A DNA stretch of 64,000 bases from Cedecea neteri (GTDB taxonomy: Bacteria > Pseudomonadota > Gammaproteobacteria > Enterobacterales > Enterobacteriaceae). Under the pieces are notes generated by a model, which did no database searches, was not told where the DNA came from, and worked only from the letters and a program-made list of their open reading frames with translations. Positions within the stretch are counted from its first letter, which is position 1. Each line of letters begins with the position of its first letter. Both the position numbers and the translations under genes were made by a program. The DNA lies in the NCBI RefSeq assembly GCF_000758325.1, contig NZ_CP009459.1, positions 682,001 through 746,000 of the forward strand, given 5' to 3'. Positions 20,231-33,053 of this stretch are shown one piece after another.

Positions 20231-20710
20231 ATGATACTTACCGACATACAGATCGCATGGCTACTCCCCGTCGCTGCTTTGCTCTATCTTTGCCTGGCGC
20301 TGGCGCTAAGCGTAAGTGATTTCAAAACTATGCTTCTACCGGACAGACTTACCCTATCCTTACTGTGGCTGGGATTGTTGTTTCATAGTCTGGTTAACCC
20401 CCACCATGTTTATCACGCCGTATTCGGCGCGATAGCCGGCTACCTCTTCCTGTGGGTTATCTTTCAGGTATTCCGTTATGCTACCGGCAAAGAAGGATTA
20501 GGTTATGGTGATTTCAAATTACTGGCAGCAATTGGAGCCTGGAGCTACTGGCAGCACTTGCCGATTATCGTCGCTTTGGCGTCTTCTCTGGGCATGGTTT
20601 ACGCAGGAATACTTTATCTGCTCAGGCGCCGAGAAATCATTGAAATGCCCTTTGGCCCCTGGCTTGCCATCTCGGGCTGGGCGAATTTTTGCTGGCAGGT
20701 GTTTGGGTGA
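20231..20710 (+). CDS. Short prepilin peptidase (A24 family), orphan
   Basis: A 159-residue membrane protein with about five TM segments. It matches the C-terminal two-thirds of E. coli GspO/HopD and keeps both catalytic aspartates of A24 aspartic peptidases (LSVSDFKT and GYGDFK). The N-terminal segment present in GspO-type enzymes is absent, with no trace upstream, so it is a peptidase-core-only form. In E. coli this gene ends the gsp type II secretion cluster, but no gsp gene accompanies it here. It may process pilins encoded elsewhere or be a relic. Confidence 0.85.
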   Translation: MILTDIQIAWLLPVAALLYLCLALALSVSDFKTMLLPDRLTLSLLWLGLLFHSLVNPHHVYHAVFGAIAGYLFLWVIFQVFRYATGKEGLGYGDFKLLAAIGAWSYWQHLPIIVALASSLGMVYAGILYLLRRREIIEMPFGPWLAISGWANFCWQVFG

Positions 20711-20720
20711 GGTATCAAAG

Positions 20721-20750
20721 AAGACAGAGGGGAGCCCCTCTGTCTTGATT
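20721..20750. terminator. Bidirectional terminator between gspO-like gene and bfr
   Basis: AAGACAGAGGGG and CCCCTCTGTCTT form a near-perfect 12-bp stem between the convergent genes. Both sides are only moderately T-rich (TTGATT on the plus strand). Confidence 0.75.
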
Positions 20751-20758
20751 ATGCGGGG

Positions 20759-21232
20759 TTACTCTTCCCGTATCTGAGCCTGCAGGTAGTTCTGAATGCC
20801 CAGCTTCTGAATTAAATCCAGTTCAGTTTCGAGCCAGTCGATATGGCCTTCTTCATCAGCCAGAATTTCGATCATCAGGTCACGGCTAACATAATCATGA
20901 ACTTTATCGGCATAGGCGATGGCTTCACGCAAATCCTTTGCACCATCCAGTTCCAACTTCAGGTCCGAGCGAAGCATCTCTTCGACGTCTTCCCCAATAC
21001 CCAGCTTGCCGAGGTCCTGCAGATTTGGAATGCCTTCGAGGAAGAGAATACGTTCGATGTACTTATCGGCGTGCTTCATTTCATCGATGGACTCGTGATA
21101 CTCAACGTCGTTGAGACGTTTTAATCCCCAGTTTTTGAACATGCGGGCATGCAGAAAATACTGGTTAATCGCGACAAGCTCGTTTCCCAATAATTTATTG
21201 AGATAATTTATTATCTTAACATCACCTTTCAT
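20759..21232 (-). CDS. bfr: Bacterioferritin
   Basis: Heme-containing 24-subunit iron-storage protein. The 157 residues carry the ferroxidase ligands (E18 in [11 protein letters not shown], the [10 protein letters not shown] block and [10 protein letters not shown]) and Met52, the heme ligand in the family. I start it at the ATG at 21232, with GGAGGA 7 bases upstream, rather than the in-frame codon at 21253. It lies 71 bases after bfd, its reductase partner, and probably shares its transcript. Confidence 0.97.
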   Translation of the reverse strand: MKGDVKIINYLNKLLGNELVAINQYFLHARMFKNWGLKRLNDVEYHESIDEMKHADKYIERILFLEGIPNLQDLGKLGIGEDVEEMLRSDLKLELDGAKDLREAIAYADKVHDYVSRDLMIEILADEEGHIDWLETELDLIQKLGIQNYLQAQIREE

Positions 21233-21303
21233 TTTGACATCCTCCGCTTCCACTTATTGAAGCGTAGATGTCACGGGGTGTAAGTCAAAAAAATGAGCGT
21301 GTT

Positions 21304-21498
21304 TTAAGCGATCTCTTTAAATTCCGGGATCTGCATCAGTTCGTCTTGCATGATTTCACGCGCCTGGCGAACGCACTTCCCGCACTGATTTCCCACCGGG
21401 ATAAATTTTCTAAGTTGCTGAAAAGACTGTGGGTGATGTTGTCGCACCGCCTGACGAATTGTCTTATCGCTTACACCGTTACACAAGCAAACGTACAT
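21304..21498 (-). CDS. bfd: Bacterioferritin-associated ferredoxin
   Basis: A 64-residue [2Fe-2S] protein that reduces the core of bacterioferritin to release iron. Four cysteines are in the family pattern: MYVCLCNG (4 and 6) and GNQCGKCVRQ. I use the ATG at 21498 as in E. coli; two further upstream codons are in frame. A Fur-box-like sequence lies about 30 bases upstream, which fits induction under iron starvation. Confidence 0.97.
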   Translation of the reverse strand: MYVCLCNGVSDKTIRQAVRQHHPQSFQQLRKFIPVGNQCGKCVRQAREIMQDELMQIPEFKEIA

Positions 21499-21528
21499 GA
21501 TCACTCCCGCTCAAAAACTGCGCAAATT

Positions 21529-21547
21529 GTAAATGAGAATGATTGGC
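21529..21547 (-). promoter_or_regulatory. Candidate Fur box upstream of bfd
   Basis: AAATGAGAATGATTGGC resembles the GATAAT-repeat Fur consensus, with two good hexamers (GAGAAT, GATT). It lies 31-49 bases ahead of the bfd start. In E. coli bfd is Fur-repressed. Confidence 0.55.
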
Positions 21548-21658
21548 TTTACAAGGGATGTGGCGGAGCAGAAGGCAGAGAATAGTAATCAAATGCAAAA
21601 AACGACGCGAACGGCAGTAAGAGAAGGCTTTCCCACTCAAGTAGCAAATTTCAGGCAT

Positions 21659-21688
21659 AAAAAAGGGCATCCTAAGATGCCCTTTTCA
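21659..21688 (-). terminator. Terminator of the str operon (after tufA)
   Basis: AAGGGCATC and GATGCCCTT form a 9-bp stem with a CTAA/TTAG loop, followed by TTTTTTATG on the minus strand, 27 bases after the tufA stop. Confidence 0.9.
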
Positions 21689-21713
21689 CTATTGCATTAA
21701 AAGTATCAGAGGA

Positions 21714-22928
<1,215 letters not shown>

Positions 22929-22969
22929 TTATGGAGAGAGCACGGGATCATTGTGTTAAAAGCGTTGGC

Positions 22970-25093
<2,124 letters not shown>

Positions 25094-25177
25094 CTATATC
25101 CTGGGACGTTCAAGTTAAGTAACCCAAAGCGGGCAGCTTCATGAAGCGCCCGCTTGGGTAACACTACGAAGGATTTA

Positions 25178-26221
<1,044 letters not shown>

Positions 26222-26242
26222 GAAATATACAGCGATCCGCCC

Positions 26243-26530
26243 TCACCAGGCGAACTGCTGGCTATGTTTTATCGTTAATCTGACGAAATCAGTATAGCCG
26301 ACACGCTCAATTTTGGACGAAATTTGAGCAGAGAGACCGCGAGCCTCAACATCTTCTTGCAGAGCGCTAACAGTAATGGGGGCAGAAAGCAGTAATTCAA
26401 GCGCCCGGCTGCCATTCAGTGCGGCAATCACGCCATCTTCAATCAGCAGTAAATCGTCGCCTGGCTGGGTATAACGCAGAATCTCGGTGATATCACACTG
26501 GAAGGGCGACTGACGTAAGGTATGCAGCAT
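26243..26530 (-). CDS. tusB: tRNA 2-thiouridine relay protein TusB
   Basis: A 95-residue subunit of the TusBCD heterohexamer, which relays persulfide sulfur from TusA to TusE for 2-thiolation of the wobble uridine (mnm5s2U). It is a DsrH-family protein starting MLHTLRQSPF and ending QQFAW, as in E. coli (SSQMAW). I start it at the ATG at 26530; the upstream extension overlaps tusC. It sits directly upstream of the str promoter. Confidence 0.94.
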   Translation of the reverse strand: MLHTLRQSPFQCDITEILRYTQPGDDLLLIEDGVIAALNGSRALELLLSAPITVSALQEDVEARGLSAQISSKIERVGYTDFVRLTIKHSQQFAW

Positions 26531-26537
26531 AAGAGCC

Positions 26538-26897
26538 TCAGAAGGTAAGTACCACATCGTAGTGATTCAGTTTTTCCCGGAGCGCATCAGGCTCAAGCGC
26601 TTCCGCATCAATAACCCAGGATGGCCTATCCGACAGCCCCCTTTCCCTTACTGAGGCAGCGCAAAGGAAACACTGCTCAATATCGTACAACGGCAAAATA
26701 CGGAAGGTGGCGATGTAATCCCTGCCCAGCACTTTGGCAGGCTGTTGCCCCGGCAGCAGTTGCAGAACGCCATCGCCAACAAAGAACACGCCGATATCTT
26801 CTGACAGGGCCGATGTCGCCAATAACGCATCCAGCCCTTCCCGGCCAGCGGTGCTGCCGTGCGGCGCCGATCGAAAAACAAAAGCGACACGTTTCAT
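26538..26897 (-). CDS. tusC: tRNA 2-thiouridine relay protein TusC
   Basis: A 119-residue DsrF-like subunit of TusBCD, identical in length to E. coli. It starts [20 protein letters not shown]. Its ATG overlaps the tusD stop by one base (TAATG), so translation is coupled. It has no catalytic cysteine of its own and is structural in the known complex. Confidence 0.96.
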   Translation of the reverse strand: MKRVAFVFRSAPHGSTAGREGLDALLATSALSEDIGVFFVGDGVLQLLPGQQPAKVLGRDYIATFRILPLYDIEQCFLCAASVRERGLSDRPSWVIDAEALEPDALREKLNHYDVVLTF

Positions 26898-27283
26898 TAG
26901 AACTGCACCATTCTTTCGCAGGTCAGCGCGGCTTCTGCCAGCGCCCCCAGGCCACTAAGCGTAAAACCCGGCTGGAGATTACTCACCTTGAGCCCCAAAG
27001 ATTTCGCCTGATCTTCATTAGTCACGCCGCGACGCAATGCCGCAGCCACGCAGATATGCAGTGCCACACCGTACTGCACGCTCAGGCTCTGCCACTCACG
27101 GACAAGGTCAACTTCATCGCTTGCCGGAGCGGTCAGCTGATTGGCGTTATAAATCCCCTCGCGGTAGAAAAAAACGCTCTCCAGCGCGTGCCCTTCGGCA
27201 AGCAACGCCCGAGCAAACAGCAATGCGCTGCTCGCCTGCTGCGTTCCATAAGCCGGGCCAGTGACCATCAAGGCAAAACGCAT
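26897..27283 (-). CDS. tusD: tRNA 2-thiouridine relay protein TusD
   Basis: A 128-residue DsrE-like subunit that carries the transferred sulfur. The active cysteine, Cys78, is present in [12 protein letters not shown]. It starts [20 protein letters not shown]. It overlaps yheO by one base upstream and tusC by one base downstream, forming a tight yheO-tusDCB unit that reads on towards the str operon. Confidence 0.97.
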   Translation of the reverse strand: MRFALMVTGPAYGTQQASSALLFARALLAEGHALESVFFYREGIYNANQLTAPASDEVDLVREWQSLSVQYGVALHICVAAALRRGVTNEDQAKSLGLKVSNLQPGFTLSGLGALAEAALTCERMVQF

Positions 27284-28011
27284 TACTTATCCTGACCGAG
27301 GAAGTCGCCGTTTTTGAACTGGCGAATGTAGAGATAAACGGTGTGTTTGGAAATGTTCAGCCGATCGGCAACCTGATTGATGGCATCTTTGATGTCGAAG
27401 ATCCCTTTCTCATAGAGGTTGAGCACTATCTGGCGGTTCTTGGCGTTATTTGAGACGTTGCGGTCGGCATTCACTTCTTCAATCGTGAATTCCAGCGTTT
27501 GCATCACCAGGTCCTCCACGGAGGACGCAAAGTTTACCGAGGACGGCACTTCCTGATCCTGTGTTTCTGGTGGAATAAAGGTCGACATGATCTGGGAGAA
27601 CGGCACGTCGAGATTCATGTTAATGCAAAGCAAACCAATCACTCGCTGGTCGCGGTTGCGAATCGCAATCGTCACCGACTTCATCAGAACACCGCTTTTT
27701 GCGCGAGTGAAGTAGCATTTAGAGACGCTGCTGTCGGCACCGGTCATATCATGCAGCATGCGCAAGGCCAGATCGGTGATTGGCGAGCCTATTTTTCGCC
27801 CGGTATGCTCACCATTAGCGATACGAATGGCTGAACATTTCAGGTCCTGCAGGGAGTGCAGAACGATTTCGCAATGGGAGCCAATCAGCATCGCTAACCC
27901 GTCCACTACCGCTTCATAGGATTTTAATATTTCGAAGTCGGTTTGTTCAAAAGGACGCTGGTCCAGTAAATCAAGTTCACTGGTTTCGTTGGTTAAAAGC
28001 GAATTGGACAT
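27283..28011 (-). CDS. yheO: YheO, PAS-like/HTH transcriptional regulator
   Basis: A 242-residue protein with an N-terminal YheO-type PAS-like domain (about 25-145, [21 protein letters not shown]) and a C-terminal helix-turn-helix of the HTH_22 type (about 190-240, [21 protein letters not shown]). This is the family of DNA-binding regulators that includes D-amino-acid-responsive DauR. Its ligand and targets are unknown to me. It is the first gene of the unit with tusDCB, as in E. coli. Confidence 0.92.
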   Translation of the reverse strand: MSNSLLTNETSELDLLDQRPFEQTDFEILKSYEAVVDGLAMLIGSHCEIVLHSLQDLKCSAIRIANGEHTGRKIGSPITDLALRMLHDMTGADSSVSKCYFTRAKSGVLMKSVTIAIRNRDQRVIGLLCINMNLDVPFSQIMSTFIPPETQDQEVPSSVNFASSVEDLVMQTLEFTIEEVNADRNVSNNAKNRQIVLNLYEKGIFDIKDAINQVADRLNISKHTVYLYIRQFKNGDFLGQDK

Positions 28012-28302
28012 GAAAAAATACCACCCTCTCAGATTGATGACAAACGTCCGGACAACGGGGTTCTCGGGCGTTTGGGGTAAATCAGAAGACTTCGTCCATT
28101 ATTTTTATTGCTGCAAATTGAGCGTGTTATGGATAAAAGACGTTGCCAGCAATTTACTCTAAAGAGAGCCTGTCGCGCTTTGATGGTGTCAGGGCAGACT
28201 CATACTCGATTGAAACGCTGCCCGCTAAGGTAATACAACGTAAGACGTGCTTTCCAGTCTTTATTCTCCTCATTGCGTATGGGGAAAATAAAGCTAGTCC
28301 CA
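28012..28302 (-). other. Intergenic region upstream of yheO
   Basis: About 290 bases between the yheO start and the fkpA terminator. I see no open frame with a credible start and no convincing promoter pair. It presumably holds the yheO promoter. Confidence 0.4.
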
Positions 28303-28332
28303 AAAACAAAACCGCCGCCCGGTGGGCGGCGG
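28303..28332 (-). terminator. Terminator after fkpA
   Basis: CCGCCGCCC and GGGCGGCGG form a 9-bp GC stem with a three-base loop, followed by TTTTGTTTTTG on the minus strand, 17 bases after the fkpA stop. Confidence 0.9.
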
Positions 28333-28349
28333 CTCAAACAACCTGCTAA

Positions 28350-29177
28350 TTACTTGCTTTTGGCTGCGTCAGCGGCTTTAGCATCTGCAGCAGCGGCTGG
28401 CTTAGCGTCGGCTTTTGGCGCTTGTTTAATGTCCAGCAGCTCAACTTCAAACACCAGCGTAGAGTTGGCAGGGATCCCCGGCACGCCGGTTTTGCCGTAA
28501 GCCAGCTCTGGTGGAATAACCAGCTTGATCTTGCCGCCTTTCTTGATGTTTTTCAGGCCTTCGGTCCAGCCAGGGATCACACCATCAAGGCGGAAGGACA
28601 GTGGCTCACCGCGGGTATAGGAGTTATCAAACTCTTTACCGTCGATCAGCGTACCTTTGTAGTTAACCACAACGGTATCGGTATCCTTCGGCGCATCACC
28701 GGTACCGTCTTTCTCAACTTTATACATCAGGCCGGTAGAAGACGTTTTAACGCCTTTCTCTTTGGCGAAAGCATCACGGAAGGCTTTGCCTTTGTCCGCG
28801 TTCTCTTTAGCGTCTTTTTCCATTTTCTCCTGAGCAGAGGCTTTTACGCGAGTCTCAAACGCCTGCAGAGTTTGTTCGATTTCCTGGTCAGACAGTTTGC
28901 TCTTATCCGCAAATGCATCCTGTACGCCCGCGATCAGCTGAGCTTTGTCCAGGGTGATCCCCAGTTTCTCCTGCTCTTTCAGAGAGTTTTCCATGTAACG
29001 CCCAAGCGATGCGCCCAGTGCATAGGCTGCTTTCTGGTCGTCGTTCTTAAAGGCCGCTTTGCTGTCAGCCTGAGCTGCAGGTGCATCTTTCGCAGCAGCA
29101 GGGGCCGCAAAAGCAGGGGCATTAAGGGCAACGGCCATTGTGGTCGCCAGAAGCGTTACTTTAAATAATGATTTCAT
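28350..29177 (-). CDS. fkpA: FKBP-type periplasmic prolyl isomerase FkpA
   Basis: Periplasmic chaperone and peptidyl-prolyl isomerase. The 275-residue precursor has a signal peptide (MKSLFKVTLLATTMAVALNA...AFA), an alpha-helical dimerisation domain (about 40-140) and an FKBP domain (about 145-250, GTLIDGKEFDNSYTRGEP, VIPGWTEGL). An Ala/Asp/Lys-rich tail closes it. I start at the ATG at 29177, which gives the signal peptide; the 14-codon upstream extension has no support. A sigma-E-like promoter lies upstream. Confidence 0.97.
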   Translation of the reverse strand: MKSLFKVTLLATTMAVALNAPAFAAPAAAKDAPAAQADSKAAFKNDDQKAAYALGASLGRYMENSLKEQEKLGITLDKAQLIAGVQDAFADKSKLSDQEIEQTLQAFETRVKASAQEKMEKDAKENADKGKAFRDAFAKEKGVKTSSTGLMYKVEKDGTGDAPKDTDTVVVNYKGTLIDGKEFDNSYTRGEPLSFRLDGVIPGWTEGLKNIKKGGKIKLVIPPELAYGKTGVPGIPANSTLVFEVELLDIKQAPKADAKPAAAADAKAADAAKSK

Positions 29178-29291
29178 CCATTTCTCCAAGGGCCGGGGCC
29201 TCTCACCCCAAGGTTTCAAATAAGATAAGTGACGTACTATAACGTCGTGAAAGAAATCTACACAATCTCTCAGCGAGTTATCGAGTCAAAT

Positions 29292-29319
29292 TGAGATTCT
29301 TTTTGTTTAAAGAAGTTTC
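29292..29319 (-). promoter_or_regulatory. Candidate sigma-E promoter of fkpA
   Basis: On the minus strand GAAACTT (29313-29319) and TCTCA (29292-29296) are separated by 16 bases, close to the sigma-E consensus GGAACTT-N15/16-TCTRA. E. coli fkpA is a sigma-E gene. Confidence 0.55.
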
Positions 29320-29407
29320 CTTCAACGTGCTTCTGCGCTGTAAAGCTGGGTCATTTTCAGTAAAATCACCGCATATTGTCCATCGCGCAGGCAAAAGAGG
29401 AACCGCC

Positions 29408-29626
29408 ATGCACACTAAATCCACCGAACAACGGCTGGAAGATCTCGAGAGTCGTCTCGCCTTTCAGGAGATAACGATTGAAGAGCTGAACCAGACCGTG
29501 ACGGCGCACGAGCTTGAGATGGTCAAACTTCGCGAGCATTTCCGCCTGCTGGTTGAAAAGCTTAAGGCCAGCCAGCCGTCGATGATCGCGTCAGAGTCCG
29601 AAGAGACGCCACCGCCCCATTACTGA
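29408..29626 (+). CDS. slyX: SlyX protein
   Basis: A 72-residue coiled-coil protein of unknown function. The core [20 protein letters not shown] and the C-terminal TPPPHY match E. coli SlyX (also 72 residues). I start at the ATG at 29408 after AGGAACCGCC; the longer frame from 29291 would cover the divergent fkpA promoter. It is convergent with slyD across a bidirectional terminator. Confidence 0.93.
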   Translation: MHTKSTEQRLEDLESRLAFQEITIEELNQTVTAHELEMVKLREHFRLLVEKLKASQPSMIASESEETPPPHY

Positions 29627-29637
29627 ATAACAGACGC

Positions 29638-29667
29638 AAAAAAGGCCGCTAATGCGGCCTTTTCTCT
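29638..29667. terminator. Bidirectional terminator between slyX and slyD
   Basis: AAAAGGCCGC (29640-29649) and GCGGCCTTTT (29654-29663) form a 10-bp stem with a TAAT loop. T-runs occur on both strands. Confidence 0.9.
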
Positions 29668-29677
29668 TTCACAGCGA

Positions 29678-30262
29678 TCAGTGGCAACCACAGCCGCCGT
29701 TACCGCAACCACCTTTACCATGCTCGTGACCATGGTCGTGATCGTGGCCGTGACCACCGCAGCAACCATCGTGATCGTGGTCGTGATGATGGTCGTGCTC
29801 ACCGTGAACGTGGCCATGGGCCAGCTCTTCAGCGGTCGCTTCGCGGATAGCAACAACTTCCACGTTAAATTTCAGGTTCTGGCCAGCCAGCATGTGGTTA
29901 CCGTCAACCACAACGTGCTCGTCTTCCACTTCGGTAATTTCGACCGGAACTGGACCCTGATCGGTTTCCGCCATAAAGCGCATACCAACCTGCAGCTCGT
30001 CAACGCCCATGAAGACGTCTTTCGGCACGCGCTGCACCAGGTTTTCGTCGTACTGACCGTAAGCGTCGTTCGCGCCCACTTCAACGTCAAACTTGTCGCC
30101 AACTTCGTGACCATCCAGCGCCGTTTCCAGGCCAGAGATAAGGGAGCCGTGACCGTGCAGGTAGTCCAGCGGCGCGCTCACCGGAGACTCATCGACCAAC
30201 ACACCGTCTTCTGTACGTACCTGATAGGCCAGGCTGACCACCAGGTCTTTTGCTACTTTCAT
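29678..30262 (-). CDS. slyD: FKBP-type prolyl isomerase and metallochaperone SlyD
   Basis: A 194-residue cytoplasmic chaperone. The FKBP domain is split by an insert-in-flap (IF) chaperone domain (about 70-130). The C-terminal 45 residues are rich in His, Cys and Asp (EHDHHHDHDHDG, GGCGNGGCGCH) and bind nickel; in E. coli this tail feeds HypB for hydrogenase maturation. SlyD is also the host factor for phiX174 lysis. The run of histidine codons is why the opposite strand shows a spurious hydrophobic frame. Confidence 0.97.
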   Translation of the reverse strand: MKVAKDLVVSLAYQVRTEDGVLVDESPVSAPLDYLHGHGSLISGLETALDGHEVGDKFDVEVGANDAYGQYDENLVQRVPKDVFMGVDELQVGMRFMAETDQGPVPVEITEVEDEHVVVDGNHMLAGQNLKFNVEVVAIREATAEELAHGHVHGEHDHHHDHDHDGCCGGHGHDHDHGHEHGKGGCGNGGCGCH

Positions 30263-30360
30263 GATATCTCCTGAACGAGCGTAAGGAAAAAACTGGCGCC
30301 GATTGTAGCGGAAATCTGCGCCGCTGTACCCTCTAGCTTAAAAAAAGCTGCTTCATCTCG

Positions 30361-30561
30361 CTAGTCGGGATGAAAAATCCCTATCACTTGCTCCTGCTCG
30401 CGAACGTGCTCGCGAACCTGCTTATCGGCCTCGCGCATCTGATGGCCACACTTAACGCACTCAACGATATCGACATTGTTCTCACGCCATAGCGCGAGGG
30501 AATCCTTAGCCTGACACTTAGGGCAAACCGCCCCGGCAATAAAACGCTTACGCACTGACAT
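30361..30561 (-). CDS. yheV: YheV family putative zinc-ribbon protein
   Basis: A 66-residue protein with two CxxC pairs (CPKCQAKD, CVKCGHQM) that form a likely zinc ribbon, ending EQVIGIFHPD as in E. coli YheV. Function is unknown. I take the ATG at 30561 with AAGG upstream; a GTG three codons earlier is possible. It starts 11 bases after the kefB stop and probably belongs to the kefGB transcript. Confidence 0.93.
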   Translation of the reverse strand: MSVRKRFIAGAVCPKCQAKDSLALWRENNVDIVECVKCGHQMREADKQVREHVREQEQVIGIFHPD

Positions 30562-30572
30562 TGGCTTCACCC

Positions 30573-32378
30573 TTATTCAAATTCGTCCCAGCCGTCCAGC
30601 TGCCGACGCTCTTGCTGCATTTCACGCTCAAAAATATCTTCCAGCTCGCGCCGGGCTTCCCGCACCCTGGAAATCTGCGCACTGTCAGTGTGAATAGGCA
30701 TCAGTTCACGCAGCATACGCATATCCAACCGACGGAAGTGTAATTGAGCCCGGTGCGCCTGGTGTGGATGCATACCCAGCGTGAGCAAAGCCTTACGCCC
30801 AAGTTCAAGGGCGCTGGAGAAGGTTTCACGCGAGAACAGTTTAACGCCGGCCTGCAACAATTCATGAGCCTCAACGCGGCCGCGAGCACGCGCCAGTATG
30901 GCCAGATGTGGAAAGTTTTGCTGACAGAGGTGGACAATCCGCATTGTATCTTCCGGCTCATTGCAGGTAATAACAATGGATTTGGCTTCTTCCGCTCCCG
31001 CTGAACGCAGCAGTTCCACTTCTGTCGCATCGCCGTAATACACTTTATAGCCGTACTTTCTCATCAGGCTTACGGCGCTGATATCCCGTTCAAGAACGGT
31101 GATACGCATCTTATTAGCCATCAACAGGCGGCCAATCACCTGACCAAAACGCCCAAATCCGACGATGATGACCTGCGGATGATCGTCCTCAACGTAAGGC
31201 GTCTCCTCAGTTTCATCTCCAGGATTAAAGCGCCGGGCAAGAATCGCATCCACGCCTTTCATCAGCAGCGGCGTGGTCATCATCGACAGCGTCACCGTCA
31301 CCAGCAGCAGCGGCATTTGATCGCCCTGGAACAGCTTCTGTGAAGCCGCAGCGGAAAACAGCACGAAGGCAAACTCGCCCCCCTGGCTTAGTACACCGGC
31401 AAACTGCAGCCGCTCGGAGCTGCGCAAACCATACACGCGCGACAGGCCATACAAAATGGTGGCTTTCACCGCCACCAGCGCAACCACGCTCACTGCAATC
31501 CACAGCAAATGGGTGAACAAAACGCCCAGGTTCAGCGCCATGCCAACAGAGATAAAGAACAACCCCAGTAGCAGGCCTTTGAACGGATCGATAGCAATCT
31601 CAAGCTCGTGGCGATATTCGCTTTCCGCCAGCAGCACGCCGGCCAGAAACGTCCCCAGGGCCATAGAAAATCCAAGCGCATCCATAAACAGCGCCGAACC
31701 AAGTACAAGCAAAAGAGATGCGGCGGTAAAGACTTCACGCACTCCAGACCCGGCAATAAAGCGGAAAACCGGGCGAAGCAGATAGCGTCCGCCCAATAGC
31801 ATGCCGATAAACGCCAGCGCCTTCAGGCCGACTTTAATCCAGTCGGTATGATCGTCGCCGTTCCCGGCCAGCAGCGGCACCAGCGCCAGCGCCGGGATCA
31901 CCGCCAGGTCCTGGAACAGAAGAACCGAAAAGCCTAGCTGACCGGATTCGCTGCGGTTCATGCTTTTATCGCGCATCAGCTGCAGCGCCATCGCTGTGGA
32001 AGACATCGCAAGGCCGATACCCCCCACCACTGCCGCCTGCCAGGAGAAATTCGTCAGCATCAGCAGGCCCGCGAGCACTACCGCACTAAGAATCACTTGC
32101 GCCGCCCCAACGCCAAAGATAGAGCGCCTCAGCTGCCATAGCTTCGACGGATTCAGCTCCAGGCCGATGATAAACATCAGGAATACCACGCCCAGCTCGG
32201 AGAAATGCAGGATTTCATCAACATCGCTGATAAACCCTAAACCCCAGGGGCCAATGGCGATACCTGCCAGCAAATAGCCCAGCACGGCGCCAATGCCTAA
32301 ACGTGCGGCAACCGGTACAGCAACAACCGCGGCAAAAAGAAATAGCACACCCGCCAGCAGTAAATCTGAACCTTCCAT
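30573..32378 (-). CDS. kefB: Glutathione-gated potassium/proton antiporter KefB
   Basis: Inner-membrane CPA2 exchanger held shut by glutathione and opened by glutathione adducts, acidifying the cytoplasm to survive electrophiles. The 601 residues comprise about 12 TM helices (1-380) and a C-terminal RCK domain ([28 protein letters not shown]). I start at MEGSD, where the ATG overlaps the kefG stop (TGATG). The kefG-kefB-yheV order matches E. coli. Confidence 0.98.
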   Translation of the reverse strand: MEGSDLLLAGVLFLFAAVVAVPVAARLGIGAVLGYLLAGIAIGPWGLGFISDVDEILHFSELGVVFLMFIIGLELNPSKLWQLRRSIFGVGAAQVILSAVVLAGLLMLTNFSWQAAVVGGIGLAMSSTAMALQLMRDKSMNRSESGQLGFSVLLFQDLAVIPALALVPLLAGNGDDHTDWIKVGLKALAFIGMLLGGRYLLRPVFRFIAGSGVREVFTAASLLLVLGSALFMDALGFSMALGTFLAGVLLAESEYRHELEIAIDPFKGLLLGLFFISVGMALNLGVLFTHLLWIAVSVVALVAVKATILYGLSRVYGLRSSERLQFAGVLSQGGEFAFVLFSAAASQKLFQGDQMPLLLVTVTLSMMTTPLLMKGVDAILARRFNPGDETEETPYVEDDHPQVIIVGFGRFGQVIGRLLMANKMRITVLERDISAVSLMRKYGYKVYYGDATEVELLRSAGAEEAKSIVITCNEPEDTMRIVHLCQQNFPHLAILARARGRVEAHELLQAGVKLFSRETFSSALELGRKALLTLGMHPHQAHRAQLHFRRLDMRMLRELMPIHTDSAQISRVREARRELEDIFEREMQQERRQLDGWDEFE

Positions 32379-32932
32379 CAGCGCCCTCCCATCGGCAGCG
32401 GATTCGCCAGCCACTCACCATAGGCTTTCGCGTGACTTTGCAGCTCCGGCTTAGACTGGCGGCGCGCCCAGTACACGATAATCGGCATCAGCCAGTGCAT
32501 CTTGCACATCGCGGCAGTGAGCTCAAACGGTCGTAAAATTTCGGTTAAGGGGAAGCGGTTATAGCCGTCATAGCGATAGGCTCCTTCCGGCTCGCCAGTG
32601 GTGATCACGCTGCGCCAGTACTTTCCCGCCAGTGCGTTGCCCCCGATGCCGCTTGCAAAGTCCCGGCTTAAGACTCGATCCATCCACTCCTTCAGCAACG
32701 CAGGGCAGCTGTAGGTATAAAGAGGGTGTTGAAAAACAATGACATCGTGCTCCAGCAGCAATGACTGTTCGTGGTAAATATCGATAAAGAAATCGGGATA
32801 GTGCGCGTAGAGATCGTGCACGGTCACATTTTCAAGCTGCAGAGCCGGCTGAAGCAAAACCCGGTTAGCCACCGAGTCCTGGGATTCCGGATGGGCATAC
32901 AGCAGCAAAACTTTCGGCGGCTGCGACATCAT
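32378..32932 (-). CDS. kefG: KefB ancillary flavoprotein KefG
   Basis: A 184-residue cytosolic NAD(P)H-quinone oxidoreductase-like flavodoxin-fold protein needed for full KefB activity. FMN-binding features of the family are seen in [11 protein letters not shown] and [18 protein letters not shown] start at the first of two adjacent ATGs (MMSQPPKV), preceded by GGAGGG; longer starts lack support. It is divergent from yheS. Confidence 0.95.
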   Translation of the reverse strand: MMSQPPKVLLLYAHPESQDSVANRVLLQPALQLENVTVHDLYAHYPDFFIDIYHEQSLLLEHDVIVFQHPLYTYSCPALLKEWMDRVLSRDFASGIGGNALAGKYWRSVITTGEPEGAYRYDGYNRFPLTEILRPFELTAAMCKMHWLMPIIVYWARRQSKPELQSHAKAYGEWLANPLPMGGR

Positions 32933-33053
32933 TACCCTCCAGGGCGTCGTCATAGTCATTATTTTGGGCTACCATGCAGCCCGACCTGTTGCCCAGGCGA
33001 CATGTTAACGAATTACAATGACAATTTAACATACTCTGAACATACGGCGCTTT

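Noticed and set aside
21505..21713. tRNA gene next to tufA
   Set aside because: tufB, not tufA, is flanked by tRNAs in enterobacteria. The gap holds only the bfd promoter region and the tufA terminator.
29291..29407. 39-codon extension of slyX
   Set aside because: It overlaps the fkpA promoter region and has no homology. SlyX orthologues start at the equivalent of 29408.
29681..30274. Hydrophobic 197-codon frame opposite slyD
   Set aside because: The Val/Met/Thr-rich segment is the complement of the His/Asp-rich tail of SlyD, not a membrane protein.
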